A stretch of 64,000 nt of DNA from Candidatus Methylopumilus universalis (GCF_006365315.1 NZ_CP040968.1:248001-312000); one strand, 5' to 3'; shown: positions 18,064 through 29,087, counted from the stretch's first letter. The notes: generated by a model from the letters alone, not told the origin. Translations and numbers: made by a program.

Positions 18064-18996
18064 GTGAATATTGTTCGCGCAGCCGCAGCTGTTATCCAAA
18101 GACATGATGGATTTCTTCTGATGGCCCAAAGACCCCCTGGTCGAGGATGGAGCGGGTGGTGGGAATTTCCAGGTGGCAAGATTGAAATAAATGAATCACC
18201 TTTTGAGGCACTTCAAAGAGAGCTTCAGGAAGAAATTAATATTTCCGCAAATGATGCGACGTTATGGTTTGAGCGAAGTTACATCTACCCAGATAAGAAG
18301 GTCTATATCTACTTTTTTAAAGTGACTGATTGGACTGGCCAAATCACATCATGTGAGAATCAATTATTAGATTGGCAAAATCCATCTCATGTAACAGTTG
18401 CTCCAATACTACCTACCAATTTATTTGTGCTGAAATCTATTCTGCTTCCCTCAGTTTATGCCATTACGAATATTGAAGAAATGGGAGATACATTATTTTT
18501 TGAGCGATTCAAAATTAAACTTGAAGAAGGCTTGAAGATGATACAGGTGAGAGAAAAAAACTTACCTTACCAAGACGTAAAAAAAATAGCTCAAAAGATC
18601 TTAGATATGGCAAGGCCTTATCAGGCAAAAGTTTTAATTAATGAAAATGAAAAGCTCGCATTAGATATTGGAGCTGACGGTGTTCATTATCCATCACATA
18701 GACTAAATAAATTAAAAGACCGACCAGCCTTTTCTCTATGCGGAGCTTCTTGTCACAGCATAGAAGAGCTGATGATTGCACAAGATTTAAATATGTCATT
18801 TGCTGTATTTTCCCCAGTTCAAAAAACTGAATCTCATCCTCTTGCCGATCCGATAGGCTGGGAATTCTTTAGTGAATGTACAAATAAATTAGATTTACCA
18901 ATTTATGCGCTTGGTGGACTCAACCCTTCGAGCTTAAGCACATCCTGGCAATATGGTGGACATGGTATTGCGATGAAAACGGCTATTTGGGAATAA
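18064..18996 (+). CDS. MutT-type Nudix hydrolase fused to a ThiE-like domain
   Basis: A 310-residue two-domain protein common in beta- and gammaproteobacteria. Residues 1-130 are a MutT-like Nudix hydrolase (FPGGKIEINESPFEALQREL, QEEINI), expected to remove 8-oxo-dGTP. The Nudix box normally ends EEXG; here the Gly is replaced by Asn. Residues 135-310 resemble thiamine-phosphate synthase (MIQVREKNLP, VLINENEKLALDIGADGVHY, FSPVQKTESHP, YALGGLNP), though its activity in such fusions is uncertain. Start is GTG at 18064, because MutT strand one begins immediately. The mutT-yacG-zapD-coaE neighbourhood typical of proteobacteria is here inverted around this point. It ends two bases from the convergent PCuAC gene. 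Confidence 0.87.
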   Translation: MNIVRAAAAVIQRHDGFLLMAQRPPGRGWSGWWEFPGGKIEINESPFEALQRELQEEINISANDATLWFERSYIYPDKKVYIYFFKVTDWTGQITSCENQLLDWQNPSHVTVAPILPTNLFVLKSILLPSVYAITNIEEMGDTLFFERFKIKLEEGLKMIQVREKNLPYQDVKKIAQKILDMARPYQAKVLINENEKLALDIGADGVHYPSHRLNKLKDRPAFSLCGASCHSIEELMIAQDLNMSFAVFSPVQKTESHPLADPIGWEFFSECTNKLDLPIYALGGLNPSSLSTSWQYGGHGIAMKTAIWE

Positions 18997-18998
18997 AA

Positions 18999-19442
18999 TT
19001 ACTTGATGACTGCGTTAATTGATTTATCAAAAGACTGATTTTTTTTGTCCTTAAAATGAAGTGTAAGTTTCACTTTTTGGCCAGCCTTTAGAGGACCTTT
19101 AAAATCCATGAGCATTAAATGATGTCCACCGGACTTAAATTCAAATGTCTTGTCTTGGTCAATTCTGATTTCATGCGCCATACGCATTTTCATGACGCCT
19201 TTTTCTTGAATAGTATTGTGCATTTCTATCGTTTTAATTCTTTGAGAAGTAACCGAAGTCAGAATTAAATCTTCATTACTAAAAAGTGACATATAAGCGA
19301 CGCTCATATCATCAGCTTCTTCAGTAGAAGCAATCCAAGCATTTTCTATTTTGATATCTGGCGCTGCTAGTATTTCTGTCGATATTAGAAGTGCAATTGC
19401 AAATAAGATAAATTTTAACAATTTTCTAGATAGAGTCTTCAT
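18999..19442 (-). CDS. Periplasmic PCu(A)C copper chaperone
   Basis: A 147-residue exported protein with signal peptide FILFAIALLISTEILAAP. The copper(I) site of the PCu(A)C family is visible as Met and His ligands: EMHNTIQEKGVMKM followed about 20 residues later by GGHHLMLMDF. These proteins bind Cu(I) in the periplasm and deliver it to cytochrome oxidase assembly. The ATG overlaps the yacG end by 17 bases, so it appears to have joined the coaE-zapD-yacG operon. It is relevant to the possible copper locus at 33.9-38.3 kb. Confidence 0.9.
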   Translation of the reverse strand: MKTLSRKLLKFILFAIALLISTEILAAPDIKIENAWIASTEEADDMSVAYMSLFSNEDLILTSVTSQRIKTIEMHNTIQEKGVMKMRMAHEIRIDQDKTFEFKSGGHHLMLMDFKGPLKAGQKVKLTLHFKDKKNQSFDKSINAVIK

Positions 19443-19614
19443 TTAAATCCTCGAGGTTAATTTCAACAGGAATTTTATAGCCTTCATTTGCCCACTGACC
19501 CAAATCAATCATGCGGCATCGTTCAGAGCAAAAAGGCCTAAAAGCATTAGATAGACTATATTCAATGCTTTGATTGCATTGAGGGCAGTTTACAAAAGTA
19601 ATCTTCGCGCTCAT
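19426..19614 (-). CDS. yacG: DNA gyrase inhibitor YacG (zinc-binding)
   Basis: A 62-residue zinc-ribbon protein with the family pattern CPQCNQ near residues 10-15 and FCSERCRMIDLGQWANEGYKIP after it: four cysteines for zinc, then the LGxW(A/L) segment that contacts GyrB. YacG binds GyrB and inhibits gyrase. Start is the ATG at 19614, which makes a four-base ATGA overlap with the zapD stop; the longer frame to a TTG at 19623 is less likely. Confidence 0.9.
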   Translation of the reverse strand: MSAKITFVNCPQCNQSIEYSLSNAFRPFCSERCRMIDLGQWANEGYKIPVEINLEDLNEDSI

Positions 19615-20378
19615 AACCAGCAAATACTATATTTAAATTCAAGATTTAATTTAACAGGCTCTTTTTTTAATTCTTCACTAAGCTGGTTAAAGAAAACATT
19701 AACGGTATATTTGTTTGCGCTAATTTCAGGATAAATATTTAAAGTCTTTTCAAGTTCAAGTCGGATAAGGTCGAATGTCTTGAGCGGGTCAATGGTTTGC
19801 TGATGTTTGCCTTCTTTTGCTTTGATCGACTCAACGTGACATTGATTTCTCAATATTAATAAAATGATAGAGGCCGCATCCTTAAATACCATAAGTGGCT
19901 GAGCCCAGGATTTAAAATCCTCTAATTTAGATTTTCTCGTTTTATGAGTTGCCCAGTTACGAAAATTTGGAAAATCAACATCTAGAAGGCCGCCGGGAGA
20001 GCTAATCCTTTTTTTAACCTCTTCTAAAAATAAATTGTTATTGAAGTTAAAGCCAGGCTTTACATCTATATTCTCTAACTTTTTACGAGCTACTTGTATC
20101 ATTGGAATAATTTCTTTTGGATTGAGCTGCCCTTCTTTTAATGTTTGACTCTCTATGAGCGTTGACTGCTTCTTTTCTTGCCTTTCAAGCTCCTGAAGAA
20201 AATCAATTTTTAAATCAGACCTTGATACAAGCTGTACTATTTCAAAAAGTGTATTGAAACAACCGAATTCAAAATAATCATGTGTATTTTTTAATTGATG
20301 TTCAAATTTTTGATAGATTTCTTCAATACGAAGTAATCTTCGAATGCGTTCATTAAGCGGAAATTCAAATGTGATCAT
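19611..20378 (-). CDS. zapD: Cell-division protein ZapD
   Basis: A 255-residue helical protein matching ZapD (YacF). It opens with ITFEFPLNERIRRLLRIEEIY, with FNTLFEIVQLVSRSDLKIDFLQELE and a C-terminal KYTVNVFFNQLSEE segment. ZapD cross-links FtsZ filaments at the division ring in the cytoplasm. The position between coaE and yacG is the usual one in beta- and gammaproteobacteria. It starts 21 bases after the coaE stop and overlaps yacG by four. Confidence 0.92.
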   Translation of the reverse strand: MITFEFPLNERIRRLLRIEEIYQKFEHQLKNTHDYFEFGCFNTLFEIVQLVSRSDLKIDFLQELERQEKKQSTLIESQTLKEGQLNPKEIIPMIQVARKKLENIDVKPGFNFNNNLFLEEVKKRISSPGGLLDVDFPNFRNWATHKTRKSKLEDFKSWAQPLMVFKDAASIILLILRNQCHVESIKAKEGKHQQTIDPLKTFDLIRLELEKTLNIYPEISANKYTVNVFFNQLSEELKKEPVKLNLEFKYSICWL

Positions 20379-20399
20379 ATGGGCATTATCGGTTTGATT

Positions 20400-21005
20400 T
20401 TATTTAACAGCAACTAAATTTAAATATTTCTTATGTAATGATTTTATCGATTCTTCTAGCTTTTCTATTGATCCATCATTAATAACGACATCATCTGCTT
20501 TTTCGATGCGTGAGCTACGATTGATTTGTTGGTCGATGATGGATTGAATAACAGAGATATCAATACCATCTCTTTTTTTAACACGTTCGATTTGATCATT
20601 TTCCTTACAGTCAATAACAAGTGATCTAGAAATAAGACTTGTGTATTGATTTGTTTCAAATAGTAGTGGAATGTCAATCACCACATAAGATTCGTGAGAT
20701 AACGCATTTAGTCTTTTTTTCACTTCTTCATAAATTTTTGGGTGAAGAATTTTTTCGAGATTTATTTTTTTATTCTTATCTGAAAAAATAATTTCTTTTA
20801 ATTTTTTTCGATCTAATTGATTGTCTTTATCGAATATAGCATCCCCAAAAACTAATTTGATTTCTTGTATAGCTTGATGACTTGTCTCTGTAATTTCTTT
20901 TGAAATATTATCGAGATCAATAACTTTAATACTTAAGGATTTAAATATTTTCAGCGCTTCACTTTTGCCTGATCCAATGCCGCCAGTCATCCCAATAATA
21001 AACAT
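20400..21005 (-). CDS. coaE: Dephospho-CoA kinase
   Basis: A 201-residue P-loop kinase that performs the last step of coenzyme A synthesis. The Walker A motif GMTGGIGSGKS is at residues 5-15; LDNISKEIT, YVVIDIPLLFET and the lid RSSRIEKADDVVINDGS are characteristic. It heads the reverse operon coaE-zapD-yacG-PCuAC. In many relatives a pilBCD type IV pilus operon precedes coaE; here the divergent neighbour is an unknown gene instead. Confidence 0.95.
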   Translation of the reverse strand: MFIIGMTGGIGSGKSEALKIFKSLSIKVIDLDNISKEITETSHQAIQEIKLVFGDAIFDKDNQLDRKKLKEIIFSDKNKKINLEKILHPKIYEEVKKRLNALSHESYVVIDIPLLFETNQYTSLISRSLVIDCKENDQIERVKKRDGIDISVIQSIIDQQINRSSRIEKADDVVINDGSIEKLEESIKSLHKKYLNLVAVK

Positions 21006-21103
21006 TATTTACCTTAAACTTTTTTAAATATTATGAATAAATTTACTTGAAATTATAGAATTAATCACCATTAATAGATCATGAATGATTTAAACTATGA
21101 CTT

Positions 21104-21454
21104 ATGAATGAATTGCAAAATACGCCAAACAACTTAATTCCATCGGAAGATCAATCTGCCTGGGCCGATTTAGTGATTTGTCGAGTAGAGGTTGATTTAC
21201 CTAATTGGCTTTCACAGCTCGCAGGTGGCAGCAATTGGCAAGTTTACTCCGAATCGGAATATGATCACTCCATTAGTTTCTTATTGCGACAAGGCAAGAA
21301 GGAAGCAGAAGTAACTTTGTTTAATAATGGCTATGCTCAAGTTGATCTTAACGGTAAATCGATTTTTGATGGATCCATAACCTCAGGCACCAATAAATGT
21401 GCGCATCTGAGTTATTACCGTGCTGATAACGGTGATCCTATTGTTTTAAACTAG
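21104..21454 (+). CDS. Small protein of unknown function
   Basis: A 116-residue soluble protein with no signal peptide or membrane segment. I do not recognise the family. The sequence is acidic and rich in aromatic and hydrophilic residues: SAWADLVICRVEVDLPNWL, a G-G-S-N-W turn, then alternating segments that look like beta strands (EAEVTLFNNGYAQVDLNGKS, FDGSI). It stands alone between divergent coaE and convergent ispB. Its TAG shares the palindrome CTAG (21451-21454) with the ispB stop on the other strand. Codon use looks like that of neighbours, so I favour a real, lineage-conserved gene. Confidence 0.6.
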   Translation: MNELQNTPNNLIPSEDQSAWADLVICRVEVDLPNWLSQLAGGSNWQVYSESEYDHSISFLLRQGKKEAEVTLFNNGYAQVDLNGKSIFDGSITSGTNKCAHLSYYRADNGDPIVLN

Positions 21455-22419
21455 TAATCTCTCAATATTACAAATTGGGTGAGAGCTAAAAGAGCATCTT
21501 TATAAACTGAAGATCTAATGTGTTTAATCAGTTTTTCACCTTTTTCTATTTCTTCTTTTGCAAGCTGCCTCACATATTCTAGAGCTTTGGTTTCTTTGAC
21601 AGCATTTAAAACACTCTCTAACTCCGTTAAGCCTCCATTTTCAATAGCTGCTCTAATAATATTTTTTTGCTGGTCATTACCTTTTTTCATTGTATATAAA
21701 AGAGGCAGTGTAGGTTTGCCTTCTGCTAAGTCATCACCTAGATTTTTTCCTATCTCTTCAGGGTTGCCTGATAGATCAAGAACATCATCAATCAACTGAA
21801 AAGCAATACCCATATGTTTTCCAAACTGAGCAAGGGCTTTTATGTCGGCATCATCAGCGCCACCTATAATGGCTCCGAGTTCGGCAGCAGATTCAAACAA
21901 TTTGGCAGTTTTGTAGTACACAACTTTTAAATAATCCTCGTCTTCAATAGAAGCGTTATGAATATTTAAGAGCTGTAAGACTTCACCTTCTGCAATTGTG
22001 TTTGTTGTATTCGCTAAAACCTCCATCACTTTCATATGATTGATTTTCACCATCATCTGAAATGCCCTGGAGTAGATAAAATCGCCCACTAAAACGCTCG
22101 CAGCATTTCCAAAAATAGTATTCGCTGTTTTGTGGTTTCTTCGTTTTGTGGACTGGTCTACAACATCATCGTGAAGAAGTGTTGCAGTATGAATAAATTC
22201 AATGACTGCAGCCAATTCATGGTGCTCTTTTTGAATGGGGCCAAATAAACCACCCGCTAAGAGAAGGGTGCTTGGCCTTAAGCGCTTACCACCCCCCTGG
22301 ATAATATGGCCTGCGACTTGGTTTACGAGAGGCACTTCGGAATGAAGTGAAGCTCGAATAACCTCGTTTACGGCAAGTAAATCGCTTTTAATTGGGGATA
22401 AAATGGTGCTAAGAGTCAC
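21451..22419 (-). CDS. ispB: Octaprenyl diphosphate synthase
   Basis: A 322-residue trans-polyprenyl transferase making the ubiquinone side chain from farnesyl diphosphate and isopentenyl diphosphate. Both aspartate-rich motifs are present: LLHDDVVDQS (first) and LIDDVLDLSG (second), with GGGKRLRPSTLLLAGGLFG upstream. Start is GTG at 22419. Divergent to rplU, the arrangement ispB / rplU-rpmA-obgE is conserved in many proteobacteria. The product's chain length (C40) is inferred from context. Confidence 0.93.
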   Translation of the reverse strand: MTLSTILSPIKSDLLAVNEVIRASLHSEVPLVNQVAGHIIQGGGKRLRPSTLLLAGGLFGPIQKEHHELAAVIEFIHTATLLHDDVVDQSTKRRNHKTANTIFGNAASVLVGDFIYSRAFQMMVKINHMKVMEVLANTTNTIAEGEVLQLLNIHNASIEDEDYLKVVYYKTAKLFESAAELGAIIGGADDADIKALAQFGKHMGIAFQLIDDVLDLSGNPEEIGKNLGDDLAEGKPTLPLLYTMKKGNDQQKNIIRAAIENGGLTELESVLNAVKETKALEYVRQLAKEEIEKGEKLIKHIRSSVYKDALLALTQFVILRDY

Positions 22420-22460
22420 AAAAACAAGGCTTAAGGGTTGTTAAAGTCTTATTTTAGCAT

Positions 22461-22479
22461 AGCCCTCTTTGGGCTTTTT
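22461..22479 (+). terminator. Terminator-like hairpin upstream of the rplU promoter
   Basis: AGCCC at 22461-22465 and GGGCT at 22471-22475 form a short stem with a five-base loop, followed by TTTT. In the plus direction it would stop transcripts that run antisense through ispB before they enter rplU. It lies outside any gene. Confidence 0.4.
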
Positions 22480-22515
22480 ACAGACAAAAGGCCTTCATCC
22501 TTACCCTTGAAGAAT

Positions 22516-22544
22516 TTGCTTAACAGGCCTAATTTAAGTATAAT
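22516..22544 (+). promoter_or_regulatory. Sigma-70 promoter of rplU-rpmA
   Basis: TTGCTT at 22516-22521 and a perfect TATAAT at 22539-22544 are spaced by 17 bases. Transcription would start near 22551, about 34 bases before the rplU ATG. This is the clearest vegetative promoter in the window. Confidence 0.65.
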
Positions 22545-22584
22545 TCGCGATTCTTTTAAAGTTGTTAAAGTTTGAGGTTTTATC

Positions 22585-22899
22585 ATGTACGCAGTAATCA
22601 AAACAGGTGGTAAGCAATATCGCGTAAATCAAGGCGATAAGCTTAAGATTGAAAAAATAGCAGGTGATGTAGGTGCGAATGTCGTTCTAGATCAAATTTT
22701 AACAGTCGTTGATGGTGATAACGTGACTATAGGCTCGCCTATTGTAAGAGGCGCTAGTGTTACAGCAACCGTAGTGAGCCACGGCCGTCATGATAAAGTG
22801 CGAATTTTTAAAATGCGCCGTAGAAAACACTACCGCAAATCTCAAGGTCATAGACAAAGCTTTACTGAGATTCAAATTGATAAAATATCAGCTAAATAA
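22585..22899 (+). CDS. rplU: 50S ribosomal protein L21
   Basis: A 104-residue L21. [20 protein letters not shown] at the start and the basic C-terminal region [23 protein letters not shown] are diagnostic. It binds 23S rRNA in the large subunit. It begins the rplU-rpmA-obgE gene order, with a strong promoter upstream and rpmA 14 bases downstream. Confidence 0.98.
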   Translation: MYAVIKTGGKQYRVNQGDKLKIEKIAGDVGANVVLDQILTVVDGDNVTIGSPIVRGASVTATVVSHGRHDKVRIFKMRRRKHYRKSQGHRQSFTEIQIDKISAK

Positions 22900-22913
22900 T
22901 TTAAGGATTAATC

Positions 22914-23171
22914 ATGGCACATAAAAAAGCAGGCGGAAGTTCAAGAAACGGTCGTGACTCCCAAGCCAAACGTCTTGGCGTAAAGGCTTTCGGTGAGCAG
23001 GTTGTTTCAGCTGGTAGCATTATTGTTCGTCAACGTGGCACTAAGATGCACCCGGGTGTAAATGTAGGTATGGGCAAAGATCATACCCTTTTTGCAAAGG
23101 CTGACGGTAAGGTAACCTTTACCATCAAAGGCGCATTAAAACGTAAAACCGTTAATATTGTTCCAGTCTAA
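22914..23171 (+). CDS. rpmA: 50S ribosomal protein L27
   Basis: An 85-residue L27 beginning [20 protein letters not shown], with its glycine- and lysine-rich tail that reaches the peptidyl-transferase centre, and [19 protein letters not shown]. It is cotranscribed with rplU and followed by a rho-independent terminator before obgE. Confidence 0.98.
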   Translation: MAHKKAGGSSRNGRDSQAKRLGVKAFGEQVVSAGSIIVRQRGTKMHPGVNVGMGKDHTLFAKADGKVTFTIKGALKRKTVNIVPV

Positions 23172-23189
23172 GCAATTCTAAGATTCTAC

Positions 23190-23218
23190 AAAGCCCTGTC
23201 AGTTGATAGGGCTTTTTT
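23190..23218 (+). terminator. Rho-independent terminator after rpmA
   Basis: AAAGCCCT (23190-23197) pairs with AGGGCTTT (23208-23215), and the inner GTC/GAT can extend the stem to 11 pairs with an AGTT loop. A run of T residues follows. It ends the rplU-rpmA transcript 19 bases before obgE. Confidence 0.85.
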
Positions 23219-23227
23219 ATTTGGTAA

Positions 23228-25370
<2,143 letters not shown>

Positions 25371-25391
25371 GATTTTTAAAGGGAGTTTTGT

Positions 25392-25892
25392 ATGTCAGAA
25401 AATAAAAAACTTGTCGCCATTGTTATGGGATCTGACAGTGATTGGCCGGTCATGAAATTTGCAGCTCAAATGCTTGCAGATTTTGATGTGCCTTACGAAG
25501 CCCAGGTCATTTCAGCGCATCGAACCCCAGATTTGATGTTTAAATTTGCTGAAGATGCTGCAAAAGAAGGCTATCAAATTATTATTGCAGGCGCAGGAGG
25601 TGCGGCTCATCTGCCTGGCATGGTTGCTTCTAAAACCACGTTGCCCGTATTAGGCGTGCCGATTCCTTCAAAACATCTTCAAGGTCAAGACTCTTTATTA
25701 TCGATTGTACAAATGCCAAGAGGTATTCCTGTAGCCACTTTTGCTATCGGTGAGGCAGGGGCTGCAAATGCAGGACTTTTTGCAGTATCTATTTTGGCGC
25801 ATGAAAATAAAATATTAGCTAAAAAGCTTGAAGTGTTTAGAGAAAAGCAAGCTAAAAAAGTCATCGATATGAATTTATCGGAGAAGCCTTGA
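25392..25892 (+). CDS. purE: N5-carboxyaminoimidazole ribonucleotide mutase
   Basis: A 166-residue class I PurE of purine synthesis. The signatures are [27 protein letters not shown] (catalytic His) and [14 protein letters not shown]. It rearranges N5-CAIR to CAIR, made by PurK encoded directly downstream. GGGAG lies before the ATG. The stop overlaps the purK start codon. Confidence 0.96.
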   Translation: MSENKKLVAIVMGSDSDWPVMKFAAQMLADFDVPYEAQVISAHRTPDLMFKFAEDAAKEGYQIIIAGAGGAAHLPGMVASKTTLPVLGVPIPSKHLQGQDSLLSIVQMPRGIPVATFAIGEAGAANAGLFAVSILAHENKILAKKLEVFREKQAKKVIDMNLSEKP

Positions 25893-27040
25893 GTCAACTA
25901 GATCAACCGCTTTTACCTCCAGCGATGCTTGGCATTCTTGGAGGAGGTCAGTTAGGCCGTTTCTTTGTGATTGCAGCTCATGAGATGGGTTACAAAGTCA
26001 CTGTATTAGATCCTGATCCACAAAGTCCGGCAGGGACCATCGCAGATATTCATTTATGTAAATCTTATGATGACGTATCGGCTTTGGAAGTTATGAGAGA
26101 TACATGTCAAGGCGTAACCACTGAATTTGAAAATGTTCCTGCAGATAGCATGGACTTCTTATCGAAAAAGATACATGTGAGCCCTTCAGCAGAATCGGTA
26201 AGAGTCGCTCAGTATCGCGTTCTTGAAAAAACTTTTTTAAAAGAATCGGGACTTCCCGTAGGTCCTTTTGAAATCATTCGGGACGACAAAGATATTCCAT
26301 CTGATACTTCCTCTATTTATCCTGCTATCTTAAAAGTCGCTCGCTTTGGATATGACGGTAAAGGCCAGGCAAGAGTTGCTTCACAAAAAGAAGCATTAGT
26401 TGCTTTTCATCAATTCTCAAATCAGGAATGTGTTTTAGAAAAAATGCTTCCTTTAGATATGGAAGTTTCTTTAGTTTTGGCGCGAGATCAAGCAGGCCAT
26501 ATAGAGACGTTTAATGTTTCAGAGAATATTCATACTAACGGTATTTTAGATATCTCCATTGTGCCGGCGCGTTCAACACAATTGATTAATAATTTAGTAG
26601 ATCAACTTGCAAAACAAGTAGCTCAAGCACTTAATTATGTCGGCGTACTAGGCGTTGAGTTCTTTGTCAGTGAGGGTAAAGTTTTTGTTAATGAGATTGC
26701 TCCTAGACCTCATAATTCTGGTCATTACACCATTGACGCTTCTGTGACGAATCAGTTTGAACAACAAGTAAGAGTGCTAGCAGGTCTTCCGCTTGGAAGC
26801 GCTGAGCTTCATTCATCCGCTGTCATGGTTAATCTATTAGGGGATGTTTGGACAAACAGCAAACAAAAAAAACCTGATTGGGATAAGGCTTTTAATGAGC
26901 CGGGTTTAAAAATGCATCTTTATGGAAAACATGAGGCAAGACCAGGTCGAAAGATGGGTCACTTTACCGTGGTAGATAAAAACTTAGATATAGCCTTTGA
27001 AAAGGCTATAAAAGTAAGAAAGCTTTTGGGAATTGCTTAG
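25889..27040 (+). CDS. purK: N5-carboxyaminoimidazole ribonucleotide synthase
   Basis: A 383-residue ATP-grasp enzyme that carboxylates AIR with bicarbonate and [25 protein letters not shown] starts the fold; [29 protein letters not shown] and [18 protein letters not shown] are ATP-grasp motifs. Start is TTG at 25889, one base ahead of the purE TGA, with GGAGA in purE as ribosome site. The transcript probably ends at the hairpin at 27042-27064. Confidence 0.95.
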   Translation: MSQLDQPLLPPAMLGILGGGQLGRFFVIAAHEMGYKVTVLDPDPQSPAGTIADIHLCKSYDDVSALEVMRDTCQGVTTEFENVPADSMDFLSKKIHVSPSAESVRVAQYRVLEKTFLKESGLPVGPFEIIRDDKDIPSDTSSIYPAILKVARFGYDGKGQARVASQKEALVAFHQFSNQECVLEKMLPLDMEVSLVLARDQAGHIETFNVSENIHTNGILDISIVPARSTQLINNLVDQLAKQVAQALNYVGVLGVEFFVSEGKVFVNEIAPRPHNSGHYTIDASVTNQFEQQVRVLAGLPLGSAELHSSAVMVNLLGDVWTNSKQKKPDWDKAFNEPGLKMHLYGKHEARPGRKMGHFTVVDKNLDIAFEKAIKVRKLLGIA

Positions 27041-27041
27041 A

Positions 27042-27064
27042 TCAAAGAGAGAAGCTCTCTTTGA
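27042..27064. terminator. Bidirectional hairpin between purK and rpsT
   Basis: TCAAAGAGAG (27042-27051) is perfectly complementary to CTCTCTTTGA (27055-27064) with a three-base loop. It occupies the convergent 26-base spacer. T-rich on the 3' side in both directions but without a long T tract, it is a likely two-way terminator. Confidence 0.6.
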
Positions 27065-27066
27065 AA

Positions 27067-27330
27067 TTAAGCCATTGATTTGATTGCTGCGTTTAAGCGT
27101 TGTTTATGACGTGACGCTTTGTTTTTATGAATAATCTTTTTATCAGCGATACGGTCGATAACTGAAACATTTTCTTGGAAAGATGTTTTTGCAGCTGCTT
27201 TATCGCCAGTTTGAATTGCTTTTAAAATCTTTTTAATTGCAGTACGCAAAGTTGAACGCAAACTTGCATTGTGAGCTCGTTGCTTCGTTGCTTGGCGGGC
27301 ACGTTTTCTAGCCTGTGCGGTATTTGCCAT
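27067..27330 (-). CDS. rpsT: 30S ribosomal protein S20
   Basis: An 87-residue, highly basic S20. [21 protein letters not shown] at the N-terminus and [20 protein letters not shown] at the C-terminus are diagnostic. It binds 16S rRNA early in 30S assembly. AAGGA lies six bases before the ATG. It is a single-gene unit divergent from murJ, as in many proteobacteria. Confidence 0.98.
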   Translation of the reverse strand: MANTAQARKRARQATKQRAHNASLRSTLRTAIKKILKAIQTGDKAAAKTSFQENVSVIDRIADKKIIHKNKASRHKQRLNAAIKSMA

Positions 27331-27370
27331 GTTTATCCTTTAGTTAATATCTTTTATTACGAAGGCGAGA

Positions 27371-27399
27371 ATTTTAGCGATATTTGAGGTTTTATACAA
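27371..27399 (-). promoter_or_regulatory. Candidate promoter of rpsT with overlapping dyad
   Basis: On the minus strand TTGTAT (27399-27394) and TAAAAT (27376-27371) are 17 bases apart. A perfect dyad, GTTTTAT at 27389-27395 and ATAAAAC at 27401-27407, straddles the -35 box and could be an operator or chance AT symmetry. Confidence 0.4.
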
Positions 27400-27479
27400 G
27401 ATAAAACGCTCATTTTAGCCCTAAATTTCAGTCATATCCCCTTGATATTCTAAGCTTATCAATATTTTTGTTGGAAACC

Positions 27480-27506
27480 TTGATAAAACGACCTCCATGC
27501 TAAAAT
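27480..27506 (+). promoter_or_regulatory. Candidate promoter of murJ
   Basis: TTGATA at 27480-27485 and an extended -10 element TGCTAAAAT ending at 27506 are spaced by 15 bases, short but tolerable with a TGn extension. The start codon follows 36 bases later. A 6-base dyad TTGATA/TATCAA lies just upstream at 27442-27462. Confidence 0.35.
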
Positions 27507-27542
27507 CTTTGTAATTTAGTGACACTTAAATAGATAAATTCA

Positions 27543-29078
27543 ATGAATCTTCTTAGAGCACTCGCAACCGTCGGAAGCATGACTTTCGTATCAAGAATTT
27601 TAGGTTTTGTGAGGGATAGCTTGATCGCCAAAATCTTTGGCGCGGGCATGGAGACAGATGCTTTTTTTGTAGCTTTTAAAATTCCCAATTTATTAAGGCG
27701 GATTTCAGCAGAAGGCGCCTTCTCCCAAGCTTTTGTCCCAATTCTTGCTGAGTATAAAAACAAACGTAGTTATGAGGCAACACATCTCTTAATTAATCAC
27801 GTATGTTCATTATTAAGTCTTTTTCTAATAGCAATTACATGCATTGGTATTTTTGCGGCACCTTGGCTTGTCTATGTTAGTGCGCCAGGTTTTATTGAGC
27901 ATTCCGAAAAGTTTCAGCTCACTGTTGATTTATTAAGAATCACCTTTCCTTATATATTTTTTATTTCTCTTGTCTCGATGGCCGGCGGCATTCTGAACAC
28001 TTTCAACAAGTTTTCCGTACCTGCTTTTACGCCTGTATGGCTTAATTTATCTTTTATATTTGCAGCATTATTTTTTGCCGATTATTTTGATCGGCCTATT
28101 TTAGTTCTAGCTTGGGCTGTATTTGTTGGGGGCGTGCTCCAGTTAATTTTTCAGATTCCCTTTTTAAGACAAATTGGGTTTATTCCTAAATATCAATTGG
28201 ATCTTAAAGATCGAGGTGTATGGAGAATTATTAAACTCATGGGACCTGCAATTTTCGGGGTATCTATTGCGCAACTATCTTTGCTTATTAATACTATCTT
28301 TGCATCATTTCTCGAGACCGGAAGTATTTCATGGCTGTATTATGCCGATCGACTCATGGAGTTTCCAGCAGGCGTTTTAGGCGTAGCACTCGGAACGATT
28401 CTACTGCCAAGCCTTTCGAAATCTTATTCAGGTAAGAATCAAAAAGAATACTCAGGTTTACTTGACTGGGGACTAAGGCTGACTTTTATTCTTGCAGCGC
28501 CTGCAGCTGTTGCATTGGCCGTATTATCTCTACCCTTAATTACAACCTTATTTCACTATGGCGCTTTTAATATGCATGATGTTTTGATGACTCAGCAAGC
28601 TACCATTGCATACAGTTTTGGACTGATGGGTTTAATCATGATTAAAGTATTAGCACCTGGATTTTATGCAAGACAGAATATTAAGACGCCGGTCAAAATT
28701 GCACTTTTTACTTTATTCTCAACTCAACTCATGAACATGTTATTTATTGGACAATTCAAACATGCAGGCTTAGCGCTCGCGATTGGTTTGGGCGCATGCC
28801 TAAATGCAAGTCTTCTTTATTATCATTTAAGAAAAGGCAGGTATTACAAACCTCATGATGGATGGTCACAATTTTTAATAAAACTTTTTATTGCCTTAGT
28901 TTTGATGGGTCTCACTTTATTTTATTTAAAAGGTGATTCATTGCTTTGGCTTGAGTATTCAATTTCAAAAAGATTGATTTACTTAATAATGCTTATTCTT
29001 GCGGGTTCAGTTGTTTATTTTGGCTCATTGTGGATGATGGGATTAAGACTTCAATCATTCATCCGAAGAGCTATCTAA
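27543..29078 (+). CDS. murJ: Lipid II flippase MurJ (MviN)
   Basis: A 511-residue inner-membrane protein with about 14 helices, of the MOP superfamily. Family marks are the N-terminal SRILGFVRDSLIAKIFGAGMETDAFFVAFKIPN (split over the first helices), RRISAEGAFSQAFVPI, and GVALGTILLPSLSK. It moves lipid-linked peptidoglycan precursor to the outer leaflet. It lies seven bases or so before ribF in the conserved murJ-ribF-ileS-lspA order. Confidence 0.95.
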   Translation: MNLLRALATVGSMTFVSRILGFVRDSLIAKIFGAGMETDAFFVAFKIPNLLRRISAEGAFSQAFVPILAEYKNKRSYEATHLLINHVCSLLSLFLIAITCIGIFAAPWLVYVSAPGFIEHSEKFQLTVDLLRITFPYIFFISLVSMAGGILNTFNKFSVPAFTPVWLNLSFIFAALFFADYFDRPILVLAWAVFVGGVLQLIFQIPFLRQIGFIPKYQLDLKDRGVWRIIKLMGPAIFGVSIAQLSLLINTIFASFLETGSISWLYYADRLMEFPAGVLGVALGTILLPSLSKSYSGKNQKEYSGLLDWGLRLTFILAAPAAVALAVLSLPLITTLFHYGAFNMHDVLMTQQATIAYSFGLMGLIMIKVLAPGFYARQNIKTPVKIALFTLFSTQLMNMLFIGQFKHAGLALAIGLGACLNASLLYYHLRKGRYYKPHDGWSQFLIKLFIALVLMGLTLFYLKGDSLLWLEYSISKRLIYLIMLILAGSVVYFGSLWMMGLRLQSFIRRAI

Positions 29079-29087
29079 GTTTTTGTG

